Source: Artemisia argyi (taxonomy: Eukaryota; Streptophyta; Magnoliopsida; Asterales; Asteraceae). Taken from it: a stretch of 64,000 bases of DNA. Where the stretch lies: the NCBI GenBank assembly GCA_030686995.1, contig CM060680.1, forward strand, positions 78,482,616-78,546,615, given 5' to 3'. Below the pieces are notes generated by a model. It was not told where the DNA came from. It made no database searches and was given only the letters and a program-made list of their open reading frames with translations. Positions within the stretch are counted from its first letter, which is position 1. Each line of letters starts with the position of its first letter. Below, one piece after another: positions 34,674-47,225 of the stretch. The position numbers and the translations under genes are program-made.

Positions 34674-34692
34674 TGGCGCCGCAGCCCGGGGA
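34674..34692 (+). other. Primer binding site, tRNA-Asp type (F)
   Basis: TGGCGCCGCAGCCCGGGGA resembles the complement of plant tRNA-Asp 3' end (TGGCGCCGTTGCCGGGG) with small differences. This primer type is used by Athila and related Gypsy elements. A few bases separate it from the LTR. Confidence 0.75.
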
Positions 34693-34832
34693 ATAGTTAT
34701 TGTCTAGGTTAGAATTTCTTTTTATTAGGTTTACTTGCTAGATTCCTTTCTAGTAAGATTTTATTTTTTATTTTTAGTTTTTCTTTAGTCTATCTTATTT
34801 CTTTGTGTCTTTGTTCGTAACCACCCGACATC

Positions 34833-37039
34833 ATGGACAACGGGAACATCTTTGAACCCGTCATCCCACCACAACAAAACCCACCATTAGAACCCCTTAG
34901 GCCCCGAACCTTAGGAGAGTATTCCCGACCTAGCCATCAAGTCTACCGAAACACCATTGAGCTCACCGGAGCCAATGTGACCCCCTTGCCATCCGACACC
35001 ATCCGGTTGGTGCAAAGCGGATGTGCATTCCATGGACTTCGTTCCAAAGATCCAAACCAACATCTTAAGGACTTCCTCAAAATCGTAGATTCCATAGACC
35101 TAGATTTTGCAACTAGAGAGACTACCCGTTTACGCCTATTCCAATTCTCTCTACGGGATCAAGCTAGTCAATGGCTTGAGCGTTTACCCACGGGATCCAT
35201 CACCACATGGGATGATCTCACCACTCGTTTCCTTGCTCAATTTTTCCCACCGGGGAGAACTACTAAGCTTAGAAATGACATCTTGATGTTCCAACAACGT
35301 CAAAATGAATCTCTTTATGAAGCATGGACTCGTTTCAAGGACTTACTCCAAAAAGTCCCTCATCATGGCATAGATCTTTGGCTCCAAGTCCAAATCTTTT
35401 ATGACCATATCGACATCTCCACGAGGCGAGCCATTGACCAATCGGCCGGTGGTAAGCTACGTGATCTTAGTGCGGAACAATCATGGGAACTCATAGAAGA
35501 TCTTGCTCTCTATGACAACGAAAGTTGGAATGATCCCCGTGACTTGAACAAAACGGTCAAGGCAATATCTTTGCCTTCGAACAATTCTAGCACTCCCGAC
35601 CGTAGGATCATGGAACTTGAGGTCCAAGTCAAGTTTCTCATGAAATCTTACGAAGCTCCTAAGCCTTCAAGCCAAGTGAACAAAATCACTTCTTCATGCG
35701 AATTATGTAGTGGTTCCCACGACACTCGTGATTGTGTGGAACTCCCCGGAACAGCTTTTGCGGACTACGCATCCACGCGTACCGACGAAGCGGGAGATAA
35801 GTGGTACACTTTCAAGCCCGAGCCAAACACTTACGGTGATTCATACAACCCCTCTTGGAAAAATCACCCAAACCTTAGGTGGAAACAAAATCAACCCAAT
35901 TCTTCCAATCCGCCTAATCATTACCAACCAACCGGTCCACCCTCCAACCGTACTTTCAACAACAATCCTTCTAACAACTATGGTAGTACCAACAATCTTG
36001 AAGGATTGATGTCAAAGTTTATGGCATCTCAAGAAGCTCGCATAGCTAGGTTCGAAACCGAATTCAACCAACAACAAACGGAGATGACCAACAAGATTGA
36101 CAACTTGTTGAAAGCCCTCAACAACCAAGCGTTAATCACACCTAGGAAGGACACTAGGGACACCAATAGTGGAATCCAAATTAAGGATCCTTCATCATCC
36201 AAACATGTCCACTTTGTCAATGTTGTCATCATTAAGCCGATAGATAAGGAGATAGAGGAGATTGACAAGGATGAGAATAGGGAAGTTGAGGTTAACAAGG
36301 AAGAGGAATTAGAGGAGGTAGAGCCTATAGAAAAATACTTTGATAAGTTGCCCACCAAGGAAGAACGGGAATACCATAAGGATTTATTCGATAGTCCTGA
36401 GAGACCCTATATCCTTGGCACCCCCTTATCAAAATGGGAGACCCCTCTAACATTAACATCCCATGCAATATCGGGCACATGCATATATGGAAAGCTTACA
36501 TCGACCTTAGATCCCCCGTGAACATCATGACTAGAACTTATTACAATTGGGTGATGAAGAAGCAACTTGATTTTAGGATGATGCCCGATAAGAATCTGAT
36601 AAGTAATTTTGCAGGAAGGGTGAAGGGACTGCATGTGATTATAGGAAATCTCACCTATGAGATCGATTTTATGATAGTTGAGGACACTCGTCCGGTGATA
36701 GATGCTTGCCTAAGTCAAATAATATTTGGAAAACCATTTGTTGAGGCCACTAGAATGAGTTATGATCCGACTTTAGGGATAGTTAGATTCAAGGGAGAAA
36801 ATGATGAGGTTGCCTATCAAATGCCCTACAAAATGGAGCAATACCGCCTTCTCTCTAATTTCAAAAAGGAACACAAGCAAGCGGCTTATTATAGGAATGA
36901 GGAGGATAGATGTAGAGGAGTAGAGTATGTAAAGAATAGAATGCTTGGTTTCTACAAAGAATGCTTGCAACTAGGTCCGGAGTACAAAACTGGTTTAGAA
37001 GACGACCTAGAGAGTGGAACCAATAATGAGGTCACGTAG
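34833..37039 (+). pseudogene. gag-pro: Athila-like Gag-protease (one frameshift)
   Basis: Frame one (34833-36521) starts MDNGNIFEPV. Its Retrotrans_gag domain spans about residues 60-200 (FSLRDQASQWLERLP, TTWDDLTTRFLAQFFPP, ESLYEAWTRFKDLL). A zinc-knuckle-like C289-C292-H296-C301 and an Asn/Pro-rich region follow, then a Glu/Lys-rich stretch. Near 36430 the sense shifts to the frame that ends at 37039, probably a base lost from an A run. This second part is a retropepsin-like domain: DLRSPVNIM (relatives have DLGSSVN), FAGRVKGLHV, DFMIVEDT and SQIIFGKPFVEATR, ending EVT. The G-to-R change next to the catalytic Asp probably kills the protease. No RT follows. Confidence 0.85.
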
Positions 37040-38889
37040 TAACCCATGACCTTGAGACTAGCTACAAGACTCATAAATAAAGAAAAGCGCTTCTTGGGAG
37101 GCAACCCATGTTTTGTGTGATTTTATTTGTTTGATTGTTATTTACTTCCGTATGCATGCTTTATTTTTATTGTTGGTAGATCATGTTTCTAAACTAAATA
37201 GTGGAAATACTTTACTTTGTTGTTTTGGCCTAGTCTTAACTTCACCTAAAAGTATTTCTGCAAAAGATAAGTGTAAGGGGAAACCCCAAATATGTTTTTA
37301 AGAAACAAACCGATCATGATTCTCCACAATAACAAATGAACATGTATATTCGTATTTGTTAGAATCAAATGCTTGTATTGAGTCATAATGAAGTTTTGCA
37401 GGATTTTCCAGGAATTAGGACCAAGTTTTTCCAGAAATTTTCCGGAAACTTAACATAAGAATTTCTGCAGGTCAATTCTGACGGCATCAGGAGTTTACTC
37501 TTGACGGCGTCAGGTGTAAAAATCTGGAAATTTTACCGGTTTTGTTTTTCTAACGGAGTCTTATGGTTTTTGTGAATTATTAAGTTTTATAATTTCCAGG
37601 AGATCTGCAAACTTCATTCCACAATTATTATATCTTATTTTGTTTTCTAGGATTTAGTAACTTATATAGGATGCCGCCGATTTTACGCGAGGTTGTCTTG
37701 TCTATTTTGTCAGGTTTTACAGGTTATGTATGACAAGAAGATGATTTATATTCTGGAAGGGAAGCTTTGATTGTTCATTTTCTTGGAGGAAGATTTAACC
37801 TGGCCACCTTATTATCCATACCCAGCGAATCAGGTGAGTATTTGATTTCATTCTTTTTACTTTTTCACTTTTACATTCTTTATTTGAACATTGGGGACAA
37901 TGTTCATCTTAAGTGTAAGGGGAGGGTAAAAAGATGATACCTTACATATGCACTTTCGCTTGAGTGTGTTTTGTTTAATGGTAGATGTGTAATAAAACTA
38001 TGAGAAATACTTGTTAGTGCAATTTTAGCGCCAAATTTAAAATTTTTTACAACATTTAGGAGTGAAACTTTAGCCATAGCAAGCATCTCATGGATAGGAG
38101 ATTGTATGACTAGCACATAACCGTATATTCGAAAACATTTTCCACCCAAAAATGTGAGGTTCGCCTTTAGATTTGATAGGAAAAGCATTCATTATTAGTG
38201 CTTATGAGTGTACCGGTAGCATTTAGATTCTAGAACTTGCGTTAGTGATGCATCCCGAGACCGCTAGTGAGACTACATTCGTGTAGTAGGATTTACTACA
38301 TGATAAGAGGCATTAGGATCACCCTTGTGTTAAACCCGTATCATAATTACTTGACCATTTAAGTCATATTACTTGGCTAGTTAAGTCAACTAATTTTTCC
38401 CACACCCTTAGCGTTGTACTCATTTTTAGTAAACGAAACCCCTAGTACACCCCTCCGAGCCTATCTTTTTGTTTCTAACTTTAAGCATTTTACTTAAAGG
38501 AAGAATTTGTTACACCCCACTTAAATGTACACCCAAATCGCCTTAGCCTTCCGTGTATGCACTCATTTTTAGTGCATTATTGTTATTTGTTAAACCCTAA
38601 GTTAACTTTCTAATTGATTACATGGTTGCTAAGTCGAGTCATATCCTTGTACATATTGTTTTGGGACGATTGGGACTCATGGGTAAGTACTTATTTTATG
38701 GAGTAATGGGGAAGAACATCATTTATTACCCCCATATATACGTTAATCTTAAAAGTACTCAAAGTGTTTTGATTTTCTTAATTCGAGTCATTAGATTAGT
38801 TTATTGTAAAGTATGTAAAGATTCAAGTGTAAGGGAATTCCCATCCCCTATGATGTATTATTTTGGATGGTAGGGTAAGAGTGTATGCA

Positions 38890-38932
<43 letters not shown>

Positions 38933-39533
38933 AAAATCAAGAAAAAGAAGAAAAAAAATAGAAAAAAGGAAAAAGAGAGAAAACATACGGACTACCATCC
39001 CTTTTCATTCTATGTTCATTTTATGTTTTTGTTATTTTTCATTTATTAGCATAAGTCGAGTCTAGTCTTGGCTTAGCAACGCCATATTGTACATGTAATT
39101 AACCAAGAGTGTTAACTCGCCACCAGTAAAACTTCCTTTATCCAACAAAACCGTGTTTTTCATATCCCTACACCTAACGTTACAACCCTTTAAAAGACCT
39201 CTTTGATAGTTTATCCTAGGTGCTTACGCCATGTGGTGGAAGTTTGATCCTTTCCCAAGCCTATGGTAATCTATTTTGCTATGACAGGTAGTGAGAGATA
39301 TCTTCCGTTTCCATATTGTAATTTACACTTTATTACATCCGAGAGATGTGAGTACTAAACACTATTTGTGAGGTGCTTGTGTATGACCTCCGTGCTTGTC
39401 TATTGGTCTTTAGTGGAACGATTATTTGTTGTAATTACTTTTATATTAGTGTTAAATGACCCCTAACTTGTCTTTTGAGTAGAATAAAAGCGCATTTGCT
39501 TGAGGACAAGCAAATCTCAAGTGTAAGGGTATA
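37040..39533 (+). other. 3' noncoding region of F with repeated PPT-like tracts
   Basis: About 2.5 kb without pol. It starts with a conserved-looking motif GCGCTTCTTGGGAGGCAACC at 37087-37106. AAGTGTAAGGG(G) occurs at about 37270-37280, 37911-37922, 38824-38834 and 39519-39529; the last is the PPT at the 3' LTR. A ~40-base poly-A run is at 38889-38928. Small frames (for example 37904-38188 minus, 38622-38873 plus) have no motifs. Confidence 0.65.
38889..38928. repeat. Poly-A run
   Basis: About 40 consecutive A, followed by an A/G-rich stretch to 38985. It is internal to element F, so not a retroposed mRNA tail. Confidence 0.9.
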
Positions 39534-40939
39534 TGATGAGGCGAAAAATGATCCGTTTTTAGGGGGTCATTTAAGCCGGAATTCAAATTTATTTGATCAA
39601 ATATTGCCCTAAATCGTTCCTTTTGTGATTTTAGGTACTTTGGGAGTGAAATCTGGAAAAGGAAGCAATTCGGACGTTTTCGGAGCATAAAAGTGAAGAA
39701 AACGCCAAAGTCTTAATTTTCCATGTTGGGAACAGTAGGTGACGGCGTCAAGAGTAATTTCCTGACGGCGTCAAGAGCAAAATTCCATGACGACCCAGTA
39801 CAGATTTGACGGCGTCACGAGGGTAGGGCGTCAAGAGTAAAAGTCATGACGGCCTGGAAATGATTTGGTCTTGACGGCGTCAAATATAGATCAAGGCAGT
39901 CCGAGAATAGTTTTGGCGGCGAGGTGACGGCGTCACAATGTTTGTCTTGACGCCGTCAGACCTCTTTTCCTATATATAGTTTTCTAATTTTTCACATAAA
40001 AGGAGAGAAGTTTTGGGAGAAACCCTAAGTACAATTTTGGTGTAACTTTACAGGTTTTTCAAGGGTTCCAAACCCTTGATACCTTGCATGTTTAATCAAG
40101 ATAAGTGTTCCTTTAATTAAATCAATATGTCTATGTGTTGGATGTCTATATCTTGTTCTTGTCTTAATTCCATCATGCTAGGCTAGATCTATCTTGTGTT
40201 TGCTTAGATCTAATGAAACCTAGATGTTAATTATGTGTTGATTACTTGTTTATACTTATCTTGGATGAATGATTTATATGTTAGGCTTAAGAAAACTGGC
40301 AGATCTCCAATTGGTAACATGCTTGAACGTCTTAAGAAACATGAACCAACGCGCACTAGGTCTTTATTGGTTGTATTTAATGCATGAGCCACTGTTTACA
40401 ATCCCTATAGTTGTGCTGGGCATGGTGTAGGAGGAGATAAGAGCTCATAGAATTGGGGAGTTAAGTGTGCCACCCCATGAATGATATTAAGGAATACGAT
40501 CCGTCATCCATGCAATTATAACAAGTAATTAACGTGTAAAAGATGTCTAGGGAGTAGTGAAATCTAAGTAAACACATTTTCTCCAATTACTGCTCACAAC
40601 TTTAGTATAATTTAGTTTATTTTCATTTCTAGTATTTTATTTTTATTGCATTTTAGTATTGGGTTAGTTGAATAGCAACTAATTCCGCCCAAATCCTTCA
40701 AACCCGAGATTTTAAATTGCTTTTTATAAAATATAAAAACACAAAAATAATCATCTCTCACCTTTAGAACTAGTATTTAGGCTTTCTAATCCTAGCGACA
40801 CTATTCCTAAGCTGAACGATCAATCGCTCGGTACTTGTCACTATACTATACTACAACGATCAGGTACACTGCCTGGTGGGGGTTGTAAGCTTCTCGAGAT
40901 CCCTCGAGATGTAAAGCCTGTTGCGATTCCCACGCATCA
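39534..40939 (+). repeat. 3' LTR of F
   Basis: TGATGAGGCG...CACGCATCA, 1406 bp, preceded by AAGTGTAAGGGTATA. It differs from the 5' copy by scattered substitutions and one extra G near the start. It carries the same GACGGCGTCA array and TATATATAG. Confidence 0.95.
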
Positions 40940-42815
40940 TGCTCCTATCTTAGCGTTACCTGAAGGTAATGAGGACTTCGTCGTCTATTGTGACACTTCA
41001 CATAAAGGTTTGGGAGCTGTATTAATGCAACGAGAGAAAGTGATAGCTTATGATTCCCGACAGCTCAAAAAGCATGAGAAAAACTACACCACCCATGATT
41101 TGGAGTTAGGTGCTGTGGTTTCGCTTTGAGGATATGGAGACATTACTTGTATGGAACAAAGTGTGTTGTGTTCACTGACCATAAAAGTCTACAACACATC
41201 TTGAACCAAAAAGAGCTCAATATGAGACAACGACGTTGGATTGAGTTGCTAAGCGATTATGATTGCGAAATTCGCTACCATCCTGGTAAAGCAAACGTGG
41301 TAGCTAATGCTCTTTGTCGAAAGGAAAGAATACCCATTACGAGTTAGGTCATTGGGAATGACTATCGTATCGCCATTACCGTCCCAAATACTTAGAGCTC
41401 AAACGGAAGCGTTGAAAGCAGAAAACCGATCTGCTGAGAATATATTTGGGATGGCTGAGAACGAGAAAGGATTTGTTAAGCGTTCTGATGGATTACTATG
41501 TTTTGGAGACCGGATTTGGGTACCTTTATATGGAGGAATTCGGGAGTTAATTATGCATGAGTCGCATAAGTCAAGGTACTCTATTCATCCGGGATCTGAC
41601 AAGATGTACCAGGATCTTAAGAAGTTATATTGGTGGCCAAACATGAAGGCAGATATCGTATCGTATGTTAGTAAGTACTTGACATGTTCTAAGGTTAAAG
41701 CCGAACATCAGAGACCGTTAGGATTACTGACGCAACCAGAACTTCCAGTCTGGAAATGGGAGCGGATTACAATGGACTTCATTACCAAATTACCGAGGAC
41801 AGCTAGCGGTTGTGACGCTATCTGGGTAATTGTGGATCGTCTGACTAAGTCTGCTCATTTCCTAGCAATTAGTGAAGAAGATAGTGTGGATAAACTTGCG
41901 AGGTTGTATGTGAAGGAAATTATTTCGCGTCATGGAGTCCCGATATCGATTATTTCTGATCGCGATAGCCGCTTTACGTCAGCTTTGTGGCGATCACTTC
42001 AAACGGCTTTGGGGACGAGACTTGATATGAGTATTGCATATCATCCCCAAACCGATGGTCAAAGTGAGAGGACCATTCAGACTCTAGAGGATATGCTTCG
42101 TGCATGTATCATAGACTTTGGTAAAGGCTGGGAGAAGTATTTACCCCTTGCGGAATTCTCCTATAATAATAGCTACCACACAAGTCTTAAAGATGCACCA
42201 TTTGAAGCTTTGTATGGTCAAAAATGTCGTTCACCTATTGGTTGGGCAGAAGTTGGAGATAGCCAACTCACAGGCCCTGAACTTATCTTGGAAACTACAG
42301 AGAAAGTAGCTCAGATTCGTGATCGGTTGCAAGCAGCCCGAGATAGGCAGAAAAGTTACGCCGATCAAAGACGCAAACCCTTAGAGTTCCAGGTTGGAGA
42401 GAAAGTGATGCTGAAAGTCTCGCCTTGGAAGGGTGTGATACGTTTCGAGAAACGTGGAAAACTCAACCCACGCTACATTGGACCATTTCTTATCTTAGAA
42501 AGAATTGGGCCCGTGGCTTATAGGTTGGAATTACCACATGAACTGAGTAAAGTTCATGACGTGTTTCACGTTAGTAATTTGAAGAAATGTCTTTCTGATG
42601 AGATGCCTATTATTCCGATGAAGGATATCCGTATTGATGAGAAATTGAATTTTGTGGAAGAGCCAATTGAGATTTTAGATCGTGAAGTTAAACGACTCAA
42701 GCGAAGTCGCATTCCGCTCGTCAAGGTTCATTGGAATTCCCAACACGGACCAGAATTTACGTGGGAACGTGAGGACGAGTTCCGGAAGAAATATCCGAAG
42801 CTTTTCACTTCGTAG
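40940..42815 (+). pseudogene. pol: Chromovirus Pol of C, 3' part: RNase H, integrase, chromodomain
   Basis: It resumes after the TGCTC duplication at [18 protein letters not shown]. RNase H ([32 protein letters not shown]) is interrupted by a one-base loss near 41120 and another shift near 41335. Integrase follows in one long frame: the HHCC zinc-binding region with one Cys changed (SKYLTCSK where relatives have CLTC), catalytic D in MDFITKLP, D in ISDRDSRF and E in [11 protein letters not shown]. The GPF/Y-like NPRYIGPF and a chromodomain ([32 protein letters not shown]) end the protein. Chromodomains target integration to heterochromatin. Confidence 0.92.
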
Positions 42816-42867
42816 ACGAATTGTTCCGACAGAAACCCGGGACGGGTTTCTTCTGAGACTGGGAGGA

Positions 42868-45800
42868 TGTGACAACCGGCAATTTAGGGAGCTATTTTAA
42901 AAACCCTCATTACGTTAAAGTTCGTTTATAATTTTTATTTGGAATTTTTATTCGCAGCGAACTTGTAAGATCAATTTTTATGGATAATTATATTTTATGT
43001 CGTTATGGAATTCGTGAATTATTTTAATAATTCATTATGGAAATTTACGTGATGATGTATTTTTTTTTAAATTCTCACTGGTACTACGTTGACTCCGGCA
43101 CTAGGTTTACCTAACGGGAAATTTTATGATTCGTTTTACGAGTCCGACTATATTTAATTATTACGGGATGTTTTCGGGAGATATTGAAAGTTTGAAATGA
43201 GTTCGGGTCTCGGGCTGTATGTTTTACATTTACCCACTTTACCCACTCAACACTACTAGTAATATTATTATTACCAATATTATTATTATCATTATTATTA
43301 TTCAAAACAAAAAATAAAAAATAAAAAAAATAAAAAGAGTAAACCACAAAATTGGTCCTCGTGGTCCGGTTTTCTCACACAAACAAACACCCTCACTCAC
43401 TCACTTATCTCTCTCTCATTCTCTCTTCTCCCTCAACCCTAGCCGCCGCCCTATTTTCCGGCCATAACCATCACACCGCCGGCCACCACTACAAACCACC
43501 ACCATTTTCGTGATCTCCACCATCAAATCTTCTAGATCCGACCCTACACGCGCCTTATTACACCATTTTTCATCACGAATCATCACCACCTTTCACCACA
43601 AATCGTTATTTTCGAAGGGTTATACGAGTTGGAGCTTTTTTAGATCGAAGGTGAGGCGAGTATGACTCGTATTTTTGTTAAAACGTGACCCTTGGTCACG
43701 ATATGTTTAAGATTTGAATGGGTTTTCACCCAAAAACGGGAAAATACTTATGGGTTTATGATGGAAACTCGTTTTTATTAAAAGGTTTGGTATCTGGGTT
43801 GTTTATTGTAGGTTTGGTTCGAACCGTGAGTCCATGACTCACGGCTTGGATATTGACTCGAGCCATGGTGCTCGATTTCTTGTTATTATGAGCCTTGGTT
43901 GTGGCTCTTGATTTCTTGCTCACGTTGGGATGCTTGGTTCGACTCATGGGAGTTGCGGCTCGAAGCCGTGTTATTGTTGTTGTTGCCGAGACCCTCATGG
44001 TCGAATTGGCATTATGGAGTGCTCCTTGGAGCCATTTTTGTGACCCTTGGTACTTGGTTCGAGCCCCTCTTGGCTCGTGGTGTTTACCGCGACTCAGTCG
44101 AGTCGTGTAGACACGGGTTTGGCTTGGTAAACCAACCCGAGTGTGACCTTGGTTATATCGTTTCTTGAGTGTAACTTGGTTTTGTAATTGGTTGGTTGTT
44201 TATTTTATTTCTTGGCCGAATACATGTGGGTCGAGACCATGTTTCGTCTCGACATTGGATATTGGATATTGGTATTGAGAAGTGTTGACGAAATGTGTTA
44301 TTGGGGACCGATTGTGAGACAGTCACTTAGATTGACGGAGATAGGTTAGTCGGGTGCCGTAGTCGGACCCTATTGTTGTCGCACGTGGATTGGGATTGTG
44401 TTGGACGGAGATGTATTGATTTTATGACTATTGCTTATTACTTTGGACTTGGACAATGAGCCGAGAGTCATGACTCGGACATGTGACCATTTCGTATGAC
44501 TCGATAACGATTTACAATTAAAACATAAATAATAAAACTCGTAATAATAATTATTGGTAATATAAACGTTTATATGAATATATAGACGTGAATAATGGAT
44601 ATATAATTATATAAATGCGTATATTAATAATAATAAAAATCACGAGTCATATTATAAATAATACGACTAAATATATATTAGGCTACGAGAGTAGCGTAAT
44701 ATTATTGGAAGTATTATTATAAAAATGTGTTATAAAACGAGAAACTCTTGACAATTACTAAACATTAAATAAAATGTCATTTTTATATATATAACGAGTA
44801 AACTTATCGAGTTATGCGGAGCCGTGGTCACTCGAGTTTAGGTAAGTTTTATTTGTGACTTTCGTGTTGTCACGGATATATGACGATTAATATAAGCGTT
44901 TTCTATAACTAAATAACTACTTAACCGAAAGGTTGAACCGGGTTATTTGGCTATATGAAATGAGTATATTAATGGGCATCGTATCCTACGACGCCCATAG
45001 GTTGTGGTATATGTAAAGGGTAATAAATTGTGAATATATATATATATCGGGAAATCTGGCCAATTTGACGATGTATATAAGGAGTTTATTAAACTACGAT
45101 ATATACCATATAGTATTTATGTGCTATGTGCTTTAGGATTGGGTGTAATCTTGGAACGGTATGTTACGTAAATAAATATGGGGATTATCAAATCGACGGA
45201 TTTGATAAACTTTGGCGATTTATTTAAATAATATATTGGGCTAATATTAGATCTATAGTTTATTTATTATTCTTTTGTGTGAATTTTTGGTTTGTTTTGT
45301 GTCGAACCACCACCCGTATGGATACCAAACGTAAATACACCAAACTATTACGGAATGGATTTTCGGAAAATAAAACGGATTACGTCCGGGTTTGGGAATA
45401 TTTTGAATTTGAGGAAATGATTTCTGAACGAGTTGATATTGTTAGGTCGTGCCGAGTCCGTAGTTGCCGTCTTGTGAGTTATTATACATCTTACTTCTAC
45501 CGACTTCTTCTTGCTATTTTCTGGACTTGAGGTGAGTCATAGCCCCACTTTTTACTCTTGAACTATGTTTTCAATACTTGGGGTGAGAAACGTGCAAATT
45601 ATTTTATGTCGACTATTTATCGCTTCTATATTCTTTCTAAACTTGCTATGCGTATGGACTAGGATGTATTGTCAACTTTAGTCACATATTTAGTGTGTAC
45701 TATTCAAGGTTGGCTTATTTGGAATTGTCAGCTTTAGTCACACGGTTCGTGTGTACTATTCAAGGTTGGCTTATTTAGATACTATAGTGTGCACCTATAG

Positions 45801-46327
45801 GTTATTAATACTTCGGAGGTTATCCGAGTATTTATTGGTATTGCGGGGGTTACCCGAATATCTATGTTAGAACGGAGGGTATCCGTGTGTTATGTTGGAG
45901 CGGAGGGTATCCGCAGGCTTTTAGTGAATCCTTAGTCTAGCTAGCAAGCGTTTTGCGTATATGTCCACCATATTGTTAGATGAATTTAAACCTATGATCT
46001 CACCAGCGAAAGCTGACTTTTAGCACGTTTTCTCAGGTAATTAAGAGATGATATGGATGCATGGTTTGGATGGCTCGGCTAAGGTTCCTGGTTTATGGAT
46101 CAATTTTTCTAAACTCTGATATTGAATTATGGACCTACTGTTATTTTCTTTTGGGCCTGACTCTGAATGATGTTGGGATAAATGTAAACTTTAAAACCCC
46201 GTTTTGGTTGCGTGTTTATTATGTTTACTTTATCTCGTTCTATTATGTCTTGTGTTGGATACCAATCCCCGTAGCACCCCGAAAGCTTGTTGAGTCTTCC
46301 GCTGTATCAAATTTTGGGGGTGTTACA
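42868..46327 (+). repeat. 3' LTR of chromovirus C (full length)
   Basis: TGTGACAACCGGC...GGGGGTGTTACA, 3460 bp, after the purine tract GACTGGGAGGA. It contains an A/T-rich region (43260-43340), then a C/T-rich stretch from about 43380 with CCCTAGCCGCCGCCC that looks like a transcript leader. The first 1218 bases have no counterpart in the 5' LTR. The candidate intron maps to 45532-46036. The 83-codon frame at 45279 recurs in both LTRs and has no motif. Confidence 0.93.
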
Positions 46328-46558
46328 GATAAACAAGTGTTTAATACGTCTCATGATCATAGGGGTATTTAATTAACTAAAACAAAGTTTATTTAATTAT
46401 ATAAACATATTATATATTTTTGAAAAACACTTTTGGTAATAAAGAAAAATGTTTTAATCATACTAAATATATGATTTTAAACTTTTAACCAAAATTAGTT
46501 AGTTTTTCACCAAATAAACTTTCCCCACTAAAAGACAGAAAATCTGGCCGTTTCAGTA

Positions 46559-46640
46559 GGGCGGCCCCCTTAATTATAAGGGGCGGTCCCCTTAATTTTA
46601 AGGGGACCGGCACACAATTAAGGGGACCGGCCACGCTCCC
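46559..46640. promoter_or_regulatory. GC-rich palindrome cluster in S3 5' LTR
   Basis: Four arms of the CCCCTTAAT / ATTAAGGGG type. The central pair forms GTCCCCTTAA-TT-TTAAGGGGAC, a near-perfect hairpin with ten-base arms. It ends about 30 bases before the TATA box. Confidence 0.85.
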
Positions 46641-46667
46641 CTGTCAGATTTGGTTAGAAATTTTTCC

Positions 46668-46676
46668 TTATAAATA
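46668..46676 (+). promoter_or_regulatory. TATA box of S3 5' LTR
   Basis: TTATAAATA followed by CCACCTC; the same sequence is present at 63564-63572 in the 3' LTR. It lies just downstream of the palindromes, as in S1/S2. Confidence 0.7.
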
Positions 46677-47030
46677 CCACCTCAAACCTGGAATTTTTCT
46701 CACCTTTTGCACAAAAATTTTCAGATCCAATTCTCTCTAAACATCCTTCTAAAACCCTTTGATCATAAGATTATTAATCTTTATTTCAAGTGATCCAATT
46801 TCTCATCACTCAAAGTGCAAGAGAAGAATTCTCCCTATCATAAAGCCAAAGATGTATTAGGATCTAGTTAGTGCTTATGTGAAGTTGTGAGTTATGTATA
46901 TATAATAAGTAGATCAAGATGATCTTACTTAGTAGTGATTCAATGAGTGAGTAAGAAGTAGTGGGAGGAAGTAGTAGTGTGGAGAAAACATGTAGTTGTG
47001 AAGATGTAGGTGTGTGATTAAGTAGTGGAG

Positions 47031-47225
47031 TTTAGAAGAAGTTGTGATGAAGCTGTGAAGTCGTGAAGACGTGAAGAAGTTGTGAAGCCGTGAAGAAGTT
47101 TAGAAGAAGTTGTGATGAAGTTATGAAGTCGTGAAGATGTGAAGAAGTTGTGAAACCGTAAAGAAGTTTAGAAGAAGTTGTGATGAAGTCGTGAAGTCGT
47201 GAAGTTGTGTAGAAGTTGTGTAGTG
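47031..47225 (+). repeat. ~68-bp tandem repeat in S3 LTR
   Basis: Three imperfect units starting TTTAGAAGAAGTTGTGATG at 47031, 47099 and 47167, rich in GTGAAG words. S1/S2 have the complementary TTCACACC-rich stretch at the equivalent place. Confidence 0.85.

Larger units (their letters stand above)
33263..40939 (+). mobile_element. Athila-like gag-protease element F
   Basis: A 7.68-kb element with LTRs of 1405 and 1406 bp, perfect TGCTC duplication, tRNA-Asp-type PBS and a gag-protease region. It has no RT, RNase H or integrase. LTRs differ at only a few bases by eye, so insertion is recent relative to its host C. From memory, gag-protease elements of this type are common in Asteraceae and belong to the Athila branch of Gypsy. 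Confidence 0.9.
26406..46327 (+). mobile_element. Tekay-type chromovirus C, 5'-truncated and interrupted by F
   Basis: Gypsy element with truncated 5' LTR (26406-28636), iMet PBS, an acidic accessory ORF, gag-pol split by F at 33262/40940, and a full 3' LTR (42868-46327). Order gag-protease-RT-RNase H-integrase-chromodomain identifies a chromovirus, and the pol resembles the Tekay/Del group. It carries many stops and frameshifts. Its right end lies within the S3 5' LTR. Its left end was lost with part of S3. Confidence 0.9.

Noticed and set aside
38889..38928. Poly-A run as a sign of a LINE or processed pseudogene
   Set aside because: It is inside the F internal region, with no target duplication or coding sequence attached.
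46323..46335. Target duplication for element C at the S3 LTR
   Set aside because: The left flank of C has been deleted, so no duplication can be shown; GATAA on the right has no partner.
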